Below, piece after piece: positions 43,153-53,296 of a DNA stretch of 64,000 nucleotides. The stretch is from Oceanobacillus zhaokaii (GTDB lineage Bacteria; Bacillota; Bacilli; Bacillales; Amphibacillaceae). Below the pieces are notes generated by a model. That model was not told the DNA's origin. It saw only the letters and a list, made by a program, of their open reading frames with translations, and searched no databases. The first letter of the stretch is position 1, and every line of letters starts with the position of its first letter. Where the stretch lies: assembly GCF_003352005.1 (NCBI RefSeq), contig NZ_CP024848.1:2055001-2119000 (forward strand), written 5' to 3'. Made by a program: the position numbers and the translations under genes.

Positions 43153-43887
43153 CTACTCACTATTTTCTTGAACTAAAAATACAGGTTCACCATCCTTTAT
43201 CGTATATGGCAATGAGTAAGCAGGCACAAAAGGAGAATAATCCGTTAAGATATAGCGGATATCGTCACCTTCTACGTATTCATGTGCATATTCTTCTAAA
43301 GCATGATTCAAATCAATCCGATAGTCTACTATTAGCTTTCCACCCGCATCCATTAACACAGGAAGCTTTTCCTTTGAATAAGGGCTGGTAACAGTAGGCG
43401 CAGCTTCTAAATCAAGTTTCTCAAAGTCAATTGCAAATACATTGTCAGCGATCTTCTCACCATATGGAGGGTATTGGTGCTCATTACGATAAAAATCCAG
43501 CTGTACATTGATACTTCTTAATGCTTCTGTCATTTGTAAATCGATTAACTTCACCGTCGGATTATCTTCAGGTGAAATTAATACGTATTGATATACACCA
43601 CCATTTTCATATGCATTACTCGGAATTTCAGATATTAAGTTCCGTTCCTTCAATAGCGCGAAATCAATAATATACTTCTCAAAAATTGGTGTTTCATTAG
43701 GTTTTGTTTTCATTGGTACTAATCCATTTGTATCTTTCTTATATTGCTCCACAGCACTTTGTACAATTTCTAGTTGATCTTCATATGGGATTTGGTTTTC
43801 TTTTTTTTCACTTTCTGGATATAAACATCCGCTTAAAAAAATTATGAATACTAGTCCAGTTAAAATTGGCATATATGTAAATTTCAA
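43153..43887 (-). CDS. yphF: Lipoprotein YphF
   Basis: A 244-residue membrane-anchored lipoprotein, same length as B. subtilis YphF. The signal peptide ends in the lipobox LSGC with Cys21; the mature part is an acidic extracytoplasmic domain with repeated Tyr/Pro segments (VEQYKKDTNGLVPM, QYPPYGEK). The start is TTG, eight bases after AAAAGGAGG; codons further upstream overlap yphE and are not expected to be translated. Function unknown; cotranscribed with yphE. Confidence 0.85.
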   Translation of the reverse strand: MKFTYMPILTGLVFIIFLSGCLYPESEKKENQIPYEDQLEIVQSAVEQYKKDTNGLVPMKTKPNETPIFEKYIIDFALLKERNLISEIPSNAYENGGVYQYVLISPEDNPTVKLIDLQMTEALRSINVQLDFYRNEHQYPPYGEKIADNVFAIDFEKLDLEAAPTVTSPYSKEKLPVLMDAGGKLIVDYRIDLNHALEEYAHEYVEGDDIRYILTDYSPFVPAYSLPYTIKDGEPVFLVQENSE

Positions 43888-43907
43888 AGCAAGTGCCTCC
43901 TTTTCGT

Positions 43908-44105
43908 TTACCTGGTTGGACCAGTAAATACGATATATAATATTATTAACGCCCCTAATATTAAGCATATGTACGCTAAAAATGATACAACACCGGCTAT
44001 CCAGCCTTTAAGTTTTAATCTACTAAGTACAATCAGTCCAATTGCTAAAATTAAGAAAATCATCCCTGCAAATGAAATATACATTTTGAGCATAGAAATT
44101 GACAC
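43908..44105 (-). CDS. yphE: Small membrane protein YphE (DUF2768)
   Basis: A 65-residue protein with two transmembrane helices (about 9-27 and 36-60) separated by a basic SRLKLKG loop, ending in YIVFTGPTR. The pattern MLKMYISFAG...FTGP is what I recall for B. subtilis YphE, a DUF2768 protein of unknown function. I start at the GTG at 44105 after AGGGGTG. It lies 20 bases upstream of yphF. Confidence 0.72.
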   Translation of the reverse strand: MSISMLKMYISFAGMIFLILAIGLIVLSRLKLKGWIAGVVSFLAYICLILGALIILYIVFTGPTR

Positions 44106-44213
44106 AATCTCACCCCTAACCAAGAAATCTATAGCGCTTGCAAATTGTATTATATCATATGAAGGAAATTCCCAGTAGAAAAAGAGATCTTCCTGAATTG
44201 ATAAATACCTAAA

Positions 44214-44250
44214 GAAAAAACCGAGATGAAGGGGGCTAACCTCATCTCGG
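44214..44250 (-). terminator. Terminator after the SpoVIF-like gene
   Basis: CCGAGATGA pairs with TCATCTCGG across a 12-base loop, followed by TTTTTTCTTT on the minus strand. The 247-base gap around it shows no gene. Confidence 0.85.
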
Positions 44251-44352
44251 ATTGACTAAATAATTATCCATGCAGACTCTATCCATGAATGCTTGTGCGA
44301 TTTATTTTATGCAATACTACGACCAAATGTATCCTCACTAGCCTAAGGATAA

Positions 44353-44613
44353 TCATTTTTTAAATAATTGGTTCAAAGATTGCGCATCTGTTGGTATTTT
44401 GTTTTTCACAATAGATTGTACAATTTTATCTTCTTTTTCCTTTGATATAGGTTTATTCGCTAATTTTACTAGATTACGCACTAAATTACGAACGGTCTTT
44501 TCATCCGAGAAGTTAGCATTTTTAACCGAATCAGCAACCTTTAAGATATCATTAGGATTGATATTTGCATTTTGTTGAATTTTATCAAATAAACCCTTCT
44601 GGAAATTATTCAC
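44353..44613 (-). CDS. spoVIF: Stage VI sporulation protein F homologue
   Basis: An 86-residue helical protein. The segments DKIQQNANINPNDILKVADSVKNANFSDEKTVRNLVRNL, LANKPISKEKEDKIVQSIVKNKIPTD and SLNQLFKK follow B. subtilis SpoVIF (YjcC) nearly end to end; that protein is needed for late coat maturation and resistance. In B. subtilis the gene is elsewhere on the chromosome; here it stands alone between yphE and gpsA. The ATG is preceded by AAGGAGGA. Confidence 0.78.
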   Translation of the reverse strand: MNNFQKGLFDKIQQNANINPNDILKVADSVKNANFSDEKTVRNLVRNLVKLANKPISKEKEDKIVQSIVKNKIPTDAQSLNQLFKK

Positions 44614-44672
44614 AAATTCTCCTCCTTGCTATGTTAAGTCAACATATTATATGCAAGAAGTATAATTTCGTG

Positions 44673-45710
44673 TTATTGAGAATAGCGTTCCATTAGAAGT
44701 AAAGCGAGGTCGTCCATTTCTTCTCGTTTCGTACGATTCATTAATTGATCGACGACATCTTTAGGTGCTTTATCTTCGAAGAGTATTTGATGTATCCCAG
44801 TTGTAATCGGCATTTCTACATTCTGTTGTTTAGAAAATTGATATGCTGCTTTAACTGTTCTCACACCTTCAACAACCATTCCCATTTGGTTTAACACATC
44901 ATCCAGTTTTAGTCCTTTTCCTAAAAGGTTTCCAGCTCGCCAGTTCCGACTGTGCACGCTGGTACATGTTACAATTAAATCTCCAACCCCAGATAACCCT
45001 AAGAAGCTTAAAGGGTTTGCTCCAAGCTTTGTTCCTAATCGAGCAATCTCTGCTAATCCTCTCGTAATTAGAGCTGCCTTAGCATTATCACCATAACCTA
45101 GACCATCTGAAATACCGGCACCTAAGGCGATAATATTTTTTAATGCACCGCCAAGCTCAACTCCAATTATATCTGGACTAGTATAGACTCGGAATGAGTC
45201 ACTGATAAATAGACTCTGAGCAATTTTGGCATTATCCGTGTTCACTGAAGATACCGTTACTGTTGTCGGATGTCTAAGCGCAACTTCTTCGGCATGACTT
45301 GGACCAGATAATACAACGATATCTTCTTCATTATAATCAGCCATTTCCTCACTAATCATTTCTGATACTCTTTTTAAGGTTACTGGTTCAATTCCTTTTG
45401 CAGCATGAATGATTGTAACTTTTTCTTTGACAATGCTATTTAATTGCTTGCATACTTCTCTAATAGCTTTTGTAGGTACAACTACTACAATTACATTCAC
45501 ACCACTAATAGCTTCATTTAAGTTGGCATATGCTTTAATTTGATCGGGTAATGTTACATCTAAATATTGTTCGTTTCGATGCGTTTCATTGATTAGCACA
45601 ACTTGGTTTTCGCGGTGTGACCAAAGGCGAACTTCATGTCCATTATCGGCTAATACAATGCTTAAGGCAGTTCCCCAACTGCCTGCACCTAATACTGCTA
45701 CTTTTTCCAA
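44673..45710 (-). CDS. gpsA: Glycerol-3-phosphate dehydrogenase [NAD(P)+]
   Basis: Reduces dihydroxyacetone phosphate to sn-glycerol-3-phosphate for phospholipid synthesis. 345 residues: NAD(P)-binding GAGSWGTALSIVLADNGH, catalytic lysine in GGALKNIIALGAGI and SGVGDLIVTC. TTG start after AGGAGGAG, 13 bases after the der stop; an operon with der. Confidence 0.97.
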   Translation of the reverse strand: MEKVAVLGAGSWGTALSIVLADNGHEVRLWSHRENQVVLINETHRNEQYLDVTLPDQIKAYANLNEAISGVNVIVVVVPTKAIREVCKQLNSIVKEKVTIIHAAKGIEPVTLKRVSEMISEEMADYNEEDIVVLSGPSHAEEVALRHPTTVTVSSVNTDNAKIAQSLFISDSFRVYTSPDIIGVELGGALKNIIALGAGISDGLGYGDNAKAALITRGLAEIARLGTKLGANPLSFLGLSGVGDLIVTCTSVHSRNWRAGNLLGKGLKLDDVLNQMGMVVEGVRTVKAAYQFSKQQNVEMPITTGIHQILFEDKAPKDVVDQLMNRTKREEMDDLALLLMERYSQ

Positions 45711-45722
45711 GGCCTACTCCTC

Positions 45723-47033
45723 CTATTGTCTCCTTCTTGCAAATATCTTAATTGGAGTTCCAATAAATCCAAATGCATCTCGTATTTTATTTTCCAAGAA
45801 CCGTTTATAAGAAAAATGCATTAGTTCCGGATCATTTACAAAGACAGCAAAACTAGGCGGTTTTACGGCTACTTGTGTCGCATATAATACTTTTAATCGT
45901 TTCCCTTTAATTGTTGGTGTTGGATTCATTGCAATTGCATCCATAATAACATCATTTAACACATTCGTTTGGATGCGATTTGCATGACTTTCACTTGCAA
46001 GTTTAATAACTGGGATAAGTGTATGCAAACGTTTCTTTGTCTTTGCAGATAAGAAGACGATTGGTGCATAATCTAAATACTGGAAATGTGCTCGAATCTT
46101 CTCTTCGAAGTTCTTCATCGCTTTTTCATCTGATTCTACTGTGTCCCATTTATTGACAACAATGACGATTGCCCGCCCTGCTTGATGTGCATATCCAGCG
46201 ATTTTCTTGTCCTGTTCAATTATCCCTGTTTCTGCATCAATTAACACTAAAACAACGTCTGAACGTTCAATTGCTTTAAGAGCTCGAAGCACACTATATT
46301 TTTCTGTAGCTTCGTATACCTTACCGCGTTTACGCATTCCCGCTGTATCAATGATTACAAAATCTTGGGAGTCTACTGTTAGGTTTGTATCAATAGCGTC
46401 TCTTGTTGTTCCTTCAATATCACTTACAATGACACGTTCTTCATTTAATAGAGCATTCACTAATGAAGATTTCCCAACATTTGGTCGGCCAATCAAACTA
46501 AAATGAATGGTATCTTCATCATCTTCTTCCATTTCTTTTTGAGGGAAATAACTGACAATTTGGTCTAGCATATCACCTAAGCCTAGGCCGTGTGAGCCTG
46601 AAACTGGGAACGGTTCGCCAAATCCAAGGGAATAATATTCATAAATCGTATCCCGCATTTCAGGATTATCGATTTTATTTATACCGAGAACTACAGGTTT
46701 ATTAGATTTAAATAATAGCTTTGCTACTTCTTCATCTGCTGCGGTAATACCTTCCTTACCATTTAACAAGAAGATAATAACATCCGCCTCATCAATGGCA
46801 ATCTCAGCTTGATGGCGCATTTTCACAAGCAATGGTTCGTCACCAATTTCAATTCCACCTGTATCGATTAAATTAAACGTGTGATGGAGCCATTCAGCTT
46901 GTGCATAAATACGATCTCTCGTTACACCTGGTATATCTTCTACAATTGATATTCGTTCACCTACTAGGCGATTAAATATCGTTGATTTTCCTACATTTGG
47001 TCTTCCTACAATTGCTACTACTGATTTCCTCAT
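45723..47033 (-). CDS. der: Ribosome biogenesis GTPase Der (EngA)
   Basis: Essential double GTPase for 50S subunit assembly. 436 residues: first G domain with GRPNVGKST and DTGG, second with [18 protein letters not shown] and NKWD, then a KH-like C-terminal domain (about 355-436). First gene of the der-gpsA unit. Confidence 0.98.
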   Translation of the reverse strand: MRKSVVAIVGRPNVGKSTIFNRLVGERISIVEDIPGVTRDRIYAQAEWLHHTFNLIDTGGIEIGDEPLLVKMRHQAEIAIDEADVIIFLLNGKEGITAADEEVAKLLFKSNKPVVLGINKIDNPEMRDTIYEYYSLGFGEPFPVSGSHGLGLGDMLDQIVSYFPQKEMEEDDEDTIHFSLIGRPNVGKSSLVNALLNEERVIVSDIEGTTRDAIDTNLTVDSQDFVIIDTAGMRKRGKVYEATEKYSVLRALKAIERSDVVLVLIDAETGIIEQDKKIAGYAHQAGRAIVIVVNKWDTVESDEKAMKNFEEKIRAHFQYLDYAPIVFLSAKTKKRLHTLIPVIKLASESHANRIQTNVLNDVIMDAIAMNPTPTIKGKRLKVLYATQVAVKPPSFAVFVNDPELMHFSYKRFLENKIRDAFGFIGTPIKIFARRRQ

Positions 47034-47263
47034 AAAAAGGAACTTCCTTTCTCGTTTGCGATCTAGTTATATTAACTTTATTCATTCTAGCAAAAGAAGG
47101 TAATATTAACAATTGATTCATGGTATCTACTGGTAAAAAAGTTCTTCTTGTATTAATTATAAATGCATGATTTGTTTCTCTCATTGAAAAAGGATGACAA
47201 TTGACCTGCTTTCTATTTGACTATGCAGGAGCGAATATTGCTCTTTTCACCCTCTATTAATCA

Positions 47264-47869
47264 TTATTGATTTTGCAGGCGCAGTCGTACCCAAAAGTTC
47301 CGAATCCAATTGAACGTCGCATTACTTACCTTATGAACAACTTTTAAAAAAGTGATAAATAAAACTGTACTCAATAAATAATCGAAGAAAAATAATTCCC
47401 CAATTACTTCATTGAATCCAATATAAGATACAGTAAGCTGATATATCAACTCACCGGCTAACATCCCAAGGAGACAAACACTTAATCTACTGTAATAATT
47501 TCTAGTTAAAATACAGGTTAACAAACTAAAGAGAACGGTAATAAGCAGGCCTCTCGGTAAAAACATTAAAACGGGTGATAATAACTCCCAAAAGCGAAAC
47601 GAAGCATAACCAATCATTAATGTGAAGGCTGAGAAAATAAGATAAAGCAAATTATCATTACGAGCGATTAATACGATTGAACCTAAAAATAGAATGATAA
47701 TCGATAGAGAGACTGTTAGGTTTTCAATCTGAAGATTAACATACGTACCAATAATAGATAATAATATCCAGCTCGCTAAAAAAGTTCGCAATCGATTCTT
47801 TTTTAAAATAAAAGTAGCAATAATCCAAAGGATCCAGCTAAACCAATAAAACAGAATTCCACTTGCCAT
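47264..47869 (-). CDS. yphA: Membrane protein YphA
   Basis: A 201-residue hydrophobic protein with about six transmembrane helices and a basic C-terminus (RNFWVRLRLQ). Position between der and the S1 gene matches B. subtilis YphA (199 residues, function unknown). The ATG at 47869 is nine bases after AGGTG; ATG at 47878 directly abuts it. Confidence 0.68.
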   Translation of the reverse strand: MASGILFYWFSWILWIIATFILKKNRLRTFLASWILLSIIGTYVNLQIENLTVSLSIIILFLGSIVLIARNDNLLYLIFSAFTLMIGYASFRFWELLSPVLMFLPRGLLITVLFSLLTCILTRNYYSRLSVCLLGMLAGELIYQLTVSYIGFNEVIGELFFFDYLLSTVLFITFLKVVHKVSNATFNWIRNFWVRLRLQNQ

Positions 47870-47924
47870 AATAATCATCACCTACCATTAGGCAGTATTG
47901 CTACTTTTTTTCAAATCTATACAA

Positions 47925-47957
47925 AAAGGCCTTGTCTCTTAGACAGACAGGGCCTTT
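47925..47957 (-). terminator. Second hairpin after the S1 gene
   Basis: AAAGGCCTTGTCT pairs with AGACAGGGCCTTT (one G-U) and is followed by TTTTGTATAG on the minus strand. It stands 30 bases beyond the first S1-gene terminator, so the gene ends in two terminators in tandem. Confidence 0.7.
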
Positions 47958-47986
47958 CCTCAGTGGATAAATAAATATTATATAAA

Positions 47987-48031
47987 AAAACTAAGACTAG
48001 CATCTAGTGGTTCGATGACAGTCTTAGTTTT
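47987..48031 (-). terminator. First terminator after the S1 gene
   Basis: AAAACTAAGACT pairs with AGTCTTAGTTTT with a 21-base loop; TTTATATAA follows on the minus strand. Confidence 0.8.
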
Positions 48032-48044
48032 CTAATATTTATTG

Positions 48045-49177
48045 TTATCTTTTAAACTTCTCTAGTTTATCGCCAATAATATCGCTTAATTGGAAACCTG
48101 ATTGCTCATCATCTTTTGCATATTGCTTGAATTCTTTTTCTGCTTGTTCTTGTTCAATTTCCTTAATACTTAATGAGATTCGTTCATCCTTCTCATTTAC
48201 ATCCAATACTTTTACACTTACTTGTTGCCCAACTTCTAATACTTCCTCTGGGGTACCGATATGACGATTTGCTATTTGCGAAATATGCACTAGTCCTTCA
48301 ACACCAGGCAATACTTCTACGAATGCACCAAAATTAACGAGGCGTTTTACAGTACCTTCAAGGATATCACCAGCAGAGATACGCTCTTCAATATTTGACC
48401 ATGGTCCTGGAAGAGTATTCTTATGGGATAAAGAAATCCGTTCATTATCCCGGTCAACGGATAATATTTCAACCTTAATCTTATCCCCTTCAGAGACAAC
48501 CTCTGATGCTTTCTCTACATGCTTATGTGAGAGTTGAGAAATATGAACAAGTCCATCAATACCACCAAGATCAACAAAAGCTCCAAAGTTTGTTAAACGC
48601 TGAACGGTACCTTCTAGAACTTGCCCTGCTTCTAAAGATTGCAATACACTATTCTTCTTGGCTTCTGCATCTGCTTCAATTACAGCGCGATGAGATAGGA
48701 TAATACGGTTCTGCTCTTTATTTAAATCAACAATTTTTACTGTTAATGCTTTCCCTTTGTAATCACTAAAGTTTTCTACAAAGTAAGTTTCAACTAAAGA
48801 AGCTGGAATAAATCCTCTTACACCAACATCAACTACAAGACCGCCTTTTACTACTTCTTTGATCTCTGTTTCAAAAACTTCGCCATCTGCAAATTTTCTT
48901 TCTAACTCATGCCAAGCATTATCTGCATCAATTGCCTTTTTTGATAAAATTACTTCATCATCTTCTACTTTTTTACTTTTAATGTAAGAGAATCTCCTTC
49001 TTTTACAACGTCACTTGTTGACTCAACATGTAAGCTGGATAATTCACTAATTGGCAGAATTCCTTCCGTTTTGTAGCCAATATCAACAAGAACTTGTTTA
49101 TCTTCTAATTTAACAACTGTCCCTTTTACCTCATCGCCTACATTTAATTCAAGTACTTCTTTGTTTTCTTCACTCAT
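48045..49177 (-). CDS. ypfD: Ribosomal protein S1 homologue (YpfD) with a -1 frame break
   Basis: A four-S1-domain RNA-binding protein related to ribosomal protein S1. The first S1 domain (70 codons from the ATG at 49177) ends at a TAG directly after GTA-AAA-AAG. In the -1 frame the sequence continues without a stop: VEDDEVILSKKAIDADNAW, then GGLVVDVGVRGFIPASLVE, NRIILSHRAV, and two more S1 repeats (TVQRLTNFGAFVDLGGIDGLVHI, TVKRLVNFGAFVEVLPG) to GDKLEKFKR. The full protein would be about 377 residues, as in B. subtilis YpfD (about 380). The break is at the T6 run 48969-48974, which on the minus strand is A-AAA-AAG, a classical -1 slippery heptamer. Either recoding or a lost A in a seven-A run. 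The section 48045-48644 is not a separate gene. Confidence 0.9.
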
Positions 49178-49303
49178 GCCGATAGCCTCCTAAGGATTGT
49201 CCAATATATAAATAAGAAATATATAATTTATTCTTTCTATAACTTCTAATAATTACATTTATTTGTCAAGTAAAGTAAATTGATTTTTGCAATTTTCATC
49301 AAT

Positions 49304-49996
49304 TTAATTGTTATTAAGGTGTTTTGATGCTGCATCTAAAATAAATTGTGCAACTTCATTTATTGACATTGCTGTTGTATCTACTTCAATTGCATTATCA
49401 GCCTTTACCAGAGGGGATGCCTCTCTCTCAGAATCAATTCGATCTCTTTCTTCAATATCTTTCTTTAATTGCTCCATACTGGATGGAATGCCTCTGCGTT
49501 TATTTTCTTCATGTCTGCGAGTAGCACGTTCTTCCACAGTTGCAATAAGATATATTTTTACCTCTGCATCAGGAAGTACTCGTGTTCCTATATCTCTTCC
49601 ATCCATTACTACCCCACGATGAGAGGCAAGTAATTGCTGGCGATGTACCAATTCCTCACGAATTGCCGGAAGTTTCGCAACGTAGGAAACATTGTTTGTG
49701 ACATCTTGTGAACGTACATCCATGGTCACATCTTTGCCATCTAACAAAACGATTTGATTTTTCTCATTTTTTTGTAACTCAATCTTTGTATGTAATAATA
49801 ATTGAACTAACGCTCGCTCATCGTGTAAATCAATGTTTTGATTTAATGCCTTTAAAGTTAAGGCTCGGTACATTGCACCAGTATCAATATAAATATAGGA
49901 AAGTTTTTCTGCTACGATTTTAGCTACCGTACTTTTTCCAGCAGCAGCTGGTCCATCGATTGCAATTGCTATTTTCTTTGATTTCATTAAATCCAT
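49304..49996 (-). CDS. cmk: Cytidylate kinase
   Basis: Phosphorylates CMP and dCMP. 230 residues with the P-loop [21 protein letters not shown], the CMP-binding [10 protein letters not shown] and RRHEE lid. Conserved partner of the S1 gene. An ATG after GAGG; a second ATG four codons on is possible. Confidence 0.97.
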   Translation of the reverse strand: MDLMKSKKIAIAIDGPAAAGKSTVAKIVAEKLSYIYIDTGAMYRALTLKALNQNIDLHDERALVQLLLHTKIELQKNEKNQIVLLDGKDVTMDVRSQDVTNNVSYVAKLPAIREELVHRQQLLASHRGVVMDGRDIGTRVLPDAEVKIYLIATVEERATRRHEENKRRGIPSSMEQLKKDIEERDRIDSEREASPLVKADNAIEVDTTAMSINEVAQFILDAASKHLNNN

Positions 49997-50173
49997 CCAA
50001 TCCTCTCAAATATGTTAAAAAACACAGCTAGTTTTATTTTATCATTTGTATATAAAAAGGTTAATGCTTTTCTACCTAAATAAAATTATCTTATGTCATG
50101 CAAGACTGACTTTACATGATTACTTTAAATGATAACATAGATAAAAAATATTAGTGCAACCGGTGTTGTTTAT

Positions 50174-50833
50174 TTAACGCAGTTCTTTTTGTCTTGCTTC
50201 TCGTTGTTTCTCAAAACAAAATCGAATAATTCCTTGCTGTGACAATTTATCTAACTCAATAAATTTGAGAGAGACTAATTCAATACTATTTTTTAATGTC
50301 TTAATAAAAACAACTTCCGTTCGCACATTAATATATTGATATCTATTCTCATGCATTAATAACGTTATCCACGTATCAACAATATCACCAATTATTAATT
50401 TATGATTGTGTGGTGCGATTATAGAAAGGCCTCCACCACTTATATCGGATGTTACCGTAACAAATGGGCTGAATGTTTGATCAATACTATGAATTGCTAC
50501 ATCGACCGTTGCTTCAATTCGAACAAATTCTCGGCGCTGAATCCGTTGTATATTTTCCTTGTTAGGTTTTTCGATAGCTAGTGCCGGTACATTCAATCTG
50601 ATTTTAGCAGTTATATTACTCGTAAATTGATATACAGCTTCATCGTCCCCGATATAGGACACACTAAAATATCTTCCTTTTGGTAAAAAAGCAGTTTTAT
50701 TTGTTATTTCATTTATTGGATAATCAATAATCAGAGAGTGTTCATTGATTTCAATAACTTTACAACGATATTTATCGTTTTTCTTCGTTTTTGGATTATT
50801 TAACTCGATGTGAAGTACAGTACCTATTTTCAT
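50174..50833 (-). CDS. ypfA: PilZ-domain c-di-GMP receptor (YpfA/MotI type)
   Basis: A 219-residue flagellar brake-type protein: N-terminal YcgR-like domain (about 1-95) and a C-terminal PilZ domain with the c-di-GMP-binding RRQFVRxE-like RREFVRIEA and DISGGGLS motifs. In B. subtilis the homologue (YpfA, renamed MotI/DgrA) binds MotA and slows motility when c-di-GMP is high. With cheR in this window it supports flagellar motility. Confidence 0.9.
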   Translation of the reverse strand: MKIGTVLHIELNNPKTKKNDKYRCKVIEINEHSLIIDYPINEITNKTAFLPKGRYFSVSYIGDDEAVYQFTSNITAKIRLNVPALAIEKPNKENIQRIQRREFVRIEATVDVAIHSIDQTFSPFVTVTSDISGGGLSIIAPHNHKLIIGDIVDTWITLLMHENRYQYINVRTEVVFIKTLKNSIELVSLKFIELDKLSQQGIIRFCFEKQREARQKELR

Positions 50834-50902
50834 GCGTTAACCCCCGCATTAAAATTTTGCATCATTTATATATGATTCAATATACCTATTATTACAGATA
50901 TA

Positions 50903-50934
50903 TAAAAAAAGGGAAAGGCATTTCGCCATTCCCT
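50903..50934 (-). terminator. sleB-ypeB terminator
   Basis: AGGGAA-GGC...GCC-TTCCCT hairpin, its right arm touching the ypeB stop codon, followed on the minus strand by seven T residues. Confidence 0.82.
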
Positions 50935-52285
50935 AAAGTGTGCTTTGATAATTGACTTCCGTACCACCTAATTTCTCAACTTTTTCTTCAACACCATCCA
51001 TCGCGTTTATGAATATTCGATAGGTATCATTGCCTAATACACCTAAGAATTCATGTACTAACACCTCTTCACCGAAATCATTATCAATAATCGCTAGAAA
51101 ATGCTCTTGAATGTTAACATTTGGGTTTACAAATTCTCTTGCTTCTTCTTCAGAAATTGCAGGGGTTTCAATTTCTCTCTTCTTATGATTCATTAGGTAA
51201 TTCTTTGCGGTTAACCCAATAATTTCTCCATTATCTAGCGCAACCTTTAATTCAATCGCATCTGAAAATACTCTGACACCGTCTTGATTATATAGGAAGG
51301 AATATGCGCCTATATTGCCATATTCGGTACTTTGAAACAACTCCATTGACTGAAATTCTAAATCATCTACATAGGCCTTCGCCTTTTTGGATCCTTCATT
51401 TAAACTTATTTTCTTGTCATTAACTGGTCTATCTATTAATAATGTAATCGGATGCCCACCTTGCTTTGTCATATCCATATATGCGTTCATCCTATCACTT
51501 TGGAAGGAAGTAGAATATAGTGGAATATTGGCTCCTTCTCCACTTTCAGAGATAGTTATTTTATCGTTTTCCTTTGTATTAAATAATTTCTGGCTTATTC
51601 TTAATGCTTCATTTTCTGTTACATTATCACTTGTTAAGATTAGTTCATATTGATGGTCCTTCAGAGAAGAATTGCCACCAATCACTGAATTATCTACATT
51701 CGTTGTAGAAAATCCTTCAACACTTTTTTCGACTGTTTTAAGCCCATCAATAATCGAATTATCTGTTTGTTCATCCCCATCTGCAATTGCAAGCTGTACG
51801 TCCATCCATCTTAAGTTATTATTCATCGCAATATTCTGGACCCGCCTTAATTCATCCTTAATATCACCAGATTGTGTATATAGTTTCTCTAATGTTTGCA
51901 TTTCTTCATCGGTTAATGGTTTATCATCTAAATTTCTAACTGCTGTTTTATAAGAAAAATCACCGATATTTGATAGTAATTCTTCTGTTTTATTAAAAGG
52001 TAGTAATCCTAATGGTAATTGCCCGACATTAGATGATGCTTCAGAAGTTAATCTCCATATTTCAACCATTTGTGGAGACAATCGTTTATCAGAATTCATT
52101 GCGAGTACGGTACCAATCTCGTCATGCAGCATGTCCATATGATAACTTAGCTCATGAAAAGCACGTTGGTACGTATTTTCTGCCTGCATTAGAATTTCAT
52201 TCTTTTCTTGGTGTTCTTTATAGCCCCAAAAGGCAGTGCCCGCAATTCCAAGGGCAAGAAGTACTACTAGTATCCACCGAATCAT
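50933..52285 (-). CDS. ypeB: Germination protein YpeB
   Basis: Forespore inner-membrane protein needed to deposit and stabilise the cortex-lytic enzyme SleB. 450 residues: an N-terminal signal/anchor helix (3-22), a helical region to about 200 and three PepSY-like modules toward the C-terminus (e.g. EALRISQKLFN, AIELKVALDNGEIIGLTAKNYL). It follows sleB by 15 bases, the universal arrangement in Bacillus. Confidence 0.95.
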   Translation of the reverse strand: MIRWILVVLLALGIAGTAFWGYKEHQEKNEILMQAENTYQRAFHELSYHMDMLHDEIGTVLAMNSDKRLSPQMVEIWRLTSEASSNVGQLPLGLLPFNKTEELLSNIGDFSYKTAVRNLDDKPLTDEEMQTLEKLYTQSGDIKDELRRVQNIAMNNNLRWMDVQLAIADGDEQTDNSIIDGLKTVEKSVEGFSTTNVDNSVIGGNSSLKDHQYELILTSDNVTENEALRISQKLFNTKENDKITISESGEGANIPLYSTSFQSDRMNAYMDMTKQGGHPITLLIDRPVNDKKISLNEGSKKAKAYVDDLEFQSMELFQSTEYGNIGAYSFLYNQDGVRVFSDAIELKVALDNGEIIGLTAKNYLMNHKKREIETPAISEEEAREFVNPNVNIQEHFLAIIDNDFGEEVLVHEFLGVLGNDTYRIFINAMDGVEEKVEKLGGTEVNYQSTL

Positions 52286-52300
52286 GTTCCTTCCACCTTT

Positions 52301-53134
52301 CTATTTACAAAAAATATGCTTACCGATTTTTTTAATTTGTGGTCTTGTCCAAATCCAAGGAGAAGTAGCGGTATCAGGATTAAAATAATATGTTGCATTT
52401 GCTGATGGGTCCCAGCCATTGATTGCGTCAATTACCGCTTCTTTAGCCCTTTCATTTGGTGTTAACCAAATTTGCCCGTCAGCTACTGCAGTGAAAGCTC
52501 TTGGTTCAAAGATAACTCCTGCTACAGTATCAGGAAATGATGCGCTCTCGACCCGATTTAGTATGACCGCAGCAACTGCTACCTGTCCTTCATATGGTTC
52601 CCCTCTCGCTTCCCCGTAAACTGCATTTGCCATTAATTGGATATCATTTTGCGAGAAGCCTTGTGGAACATTTACAGAAGTCACATTTGTCGTTGGTTCT
52701 GGCTTTTCTGTTCCTTTATTATTTGCAGCCCTCTTAGGAGTGGATTGTTTTTCTTTCTCTACCCCACCATAATGAGTAAACTTACGACCTTGAGCAATTT
52801 GCTCTTTTACAAATGATTCATCATAATTACTGGCATTTACTAACTTATTTTTTGTTGTTTGGCCTGCTAGACCATCAATTTCTAGTCCAAATTCATATTG
52901 AAAGTTTCTTAATGCCCAGTACGTGCCCCATCCGAAAACTCCGTCAATTTTGCCATTATAAAAACCTAAATATTGTAATCTAGCTTGCAATTCAATTACA
53001 TCATCCCCCGTCGCGCCATGCTGGATAACTTGTGGGCTAAAGGCTTGGGATGTATTCGGATTAAATACTGAACCAAATCCGATAACTAACATACAGCCCA
53101 TGATGAAAATAAGAGAGATAGTTTTCTTCTTCAT
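52301..53134 (-). CDS. sleB: Spore cortex-lytic enzyme SleB
   Basis: Lytic transglycosylase that degrades cortex muramic-delta-lactam peptidoglycan during germination. 277 residues: signal peptide (about 1-31), peptidoglycan-binding domain (about 38-93, VIELQARLQYLGFYNGKIDGVFG), a variable linker, and the hydrolase domain (from about 165) with LMANAVYGEARGEPYEGQVAVAAVILNRV, including the catalytic Glu. ATG after AGGAGGA. First gene of sleB-ypeB. Confidence 0.97.
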   Translation of the reverse strand: MKKKTISLIFIMGCMLVIGFGSVFNPNTSQAFSPQVIQHGATGDDVIELQARLQYLGFYNGKIDGVFGWGTYWALRNFQYEFGLEIDGLAGQTTKNKLVNASNYDESFVKEQIAQGRKFTHYGGVEKEKQSTPKRAANNKGTEKPEPTTNVTSVNVPQGFSQNDIQLMANAVYGEARGEPYEGQVAVAAVILNRVESASFPDTVAGVIFEPRAFTAVADGQIWLTPNERAKEAVIDAINGWDPSANATYYFNPDTATSPWIWTRPQIKKIGKHIFCK

Positions 53135-53246
53135 CTTGATTCCTCCTGCTTTCCATTGTCTTGTAATATCTATTTTTTGAGTAAATGTCTATTTTATTCA
53201 TTAAATGTAAAACTATTAGCAGATTTATTATGATAATCAATTAAAA

Positions 53247-53286
53247 TCAAACTCCCCCTGCATTTATTTCTCCAGGGGGAGTTTGA
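53247..53286 (-). terminator. prsW terminator
   Basis: TCAAACTCCCCCTG pairs with CAGGGGGAGTTTGA with a 12-base loop, just past the prsW stop. TTTTAATTG follows on the minus strand. Confidence 0.83.
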
Positions 53287-53296
53287 ATTCGTACTA

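Noticed and set aside
48045..48644. Apparent independent 199-codon S1-repeat gene starting at a TTG
   Set aside because: It has no ribosome site, and the frame stays open upstream to the A-run; it is the 3' part of the four-domain S1 homologue.
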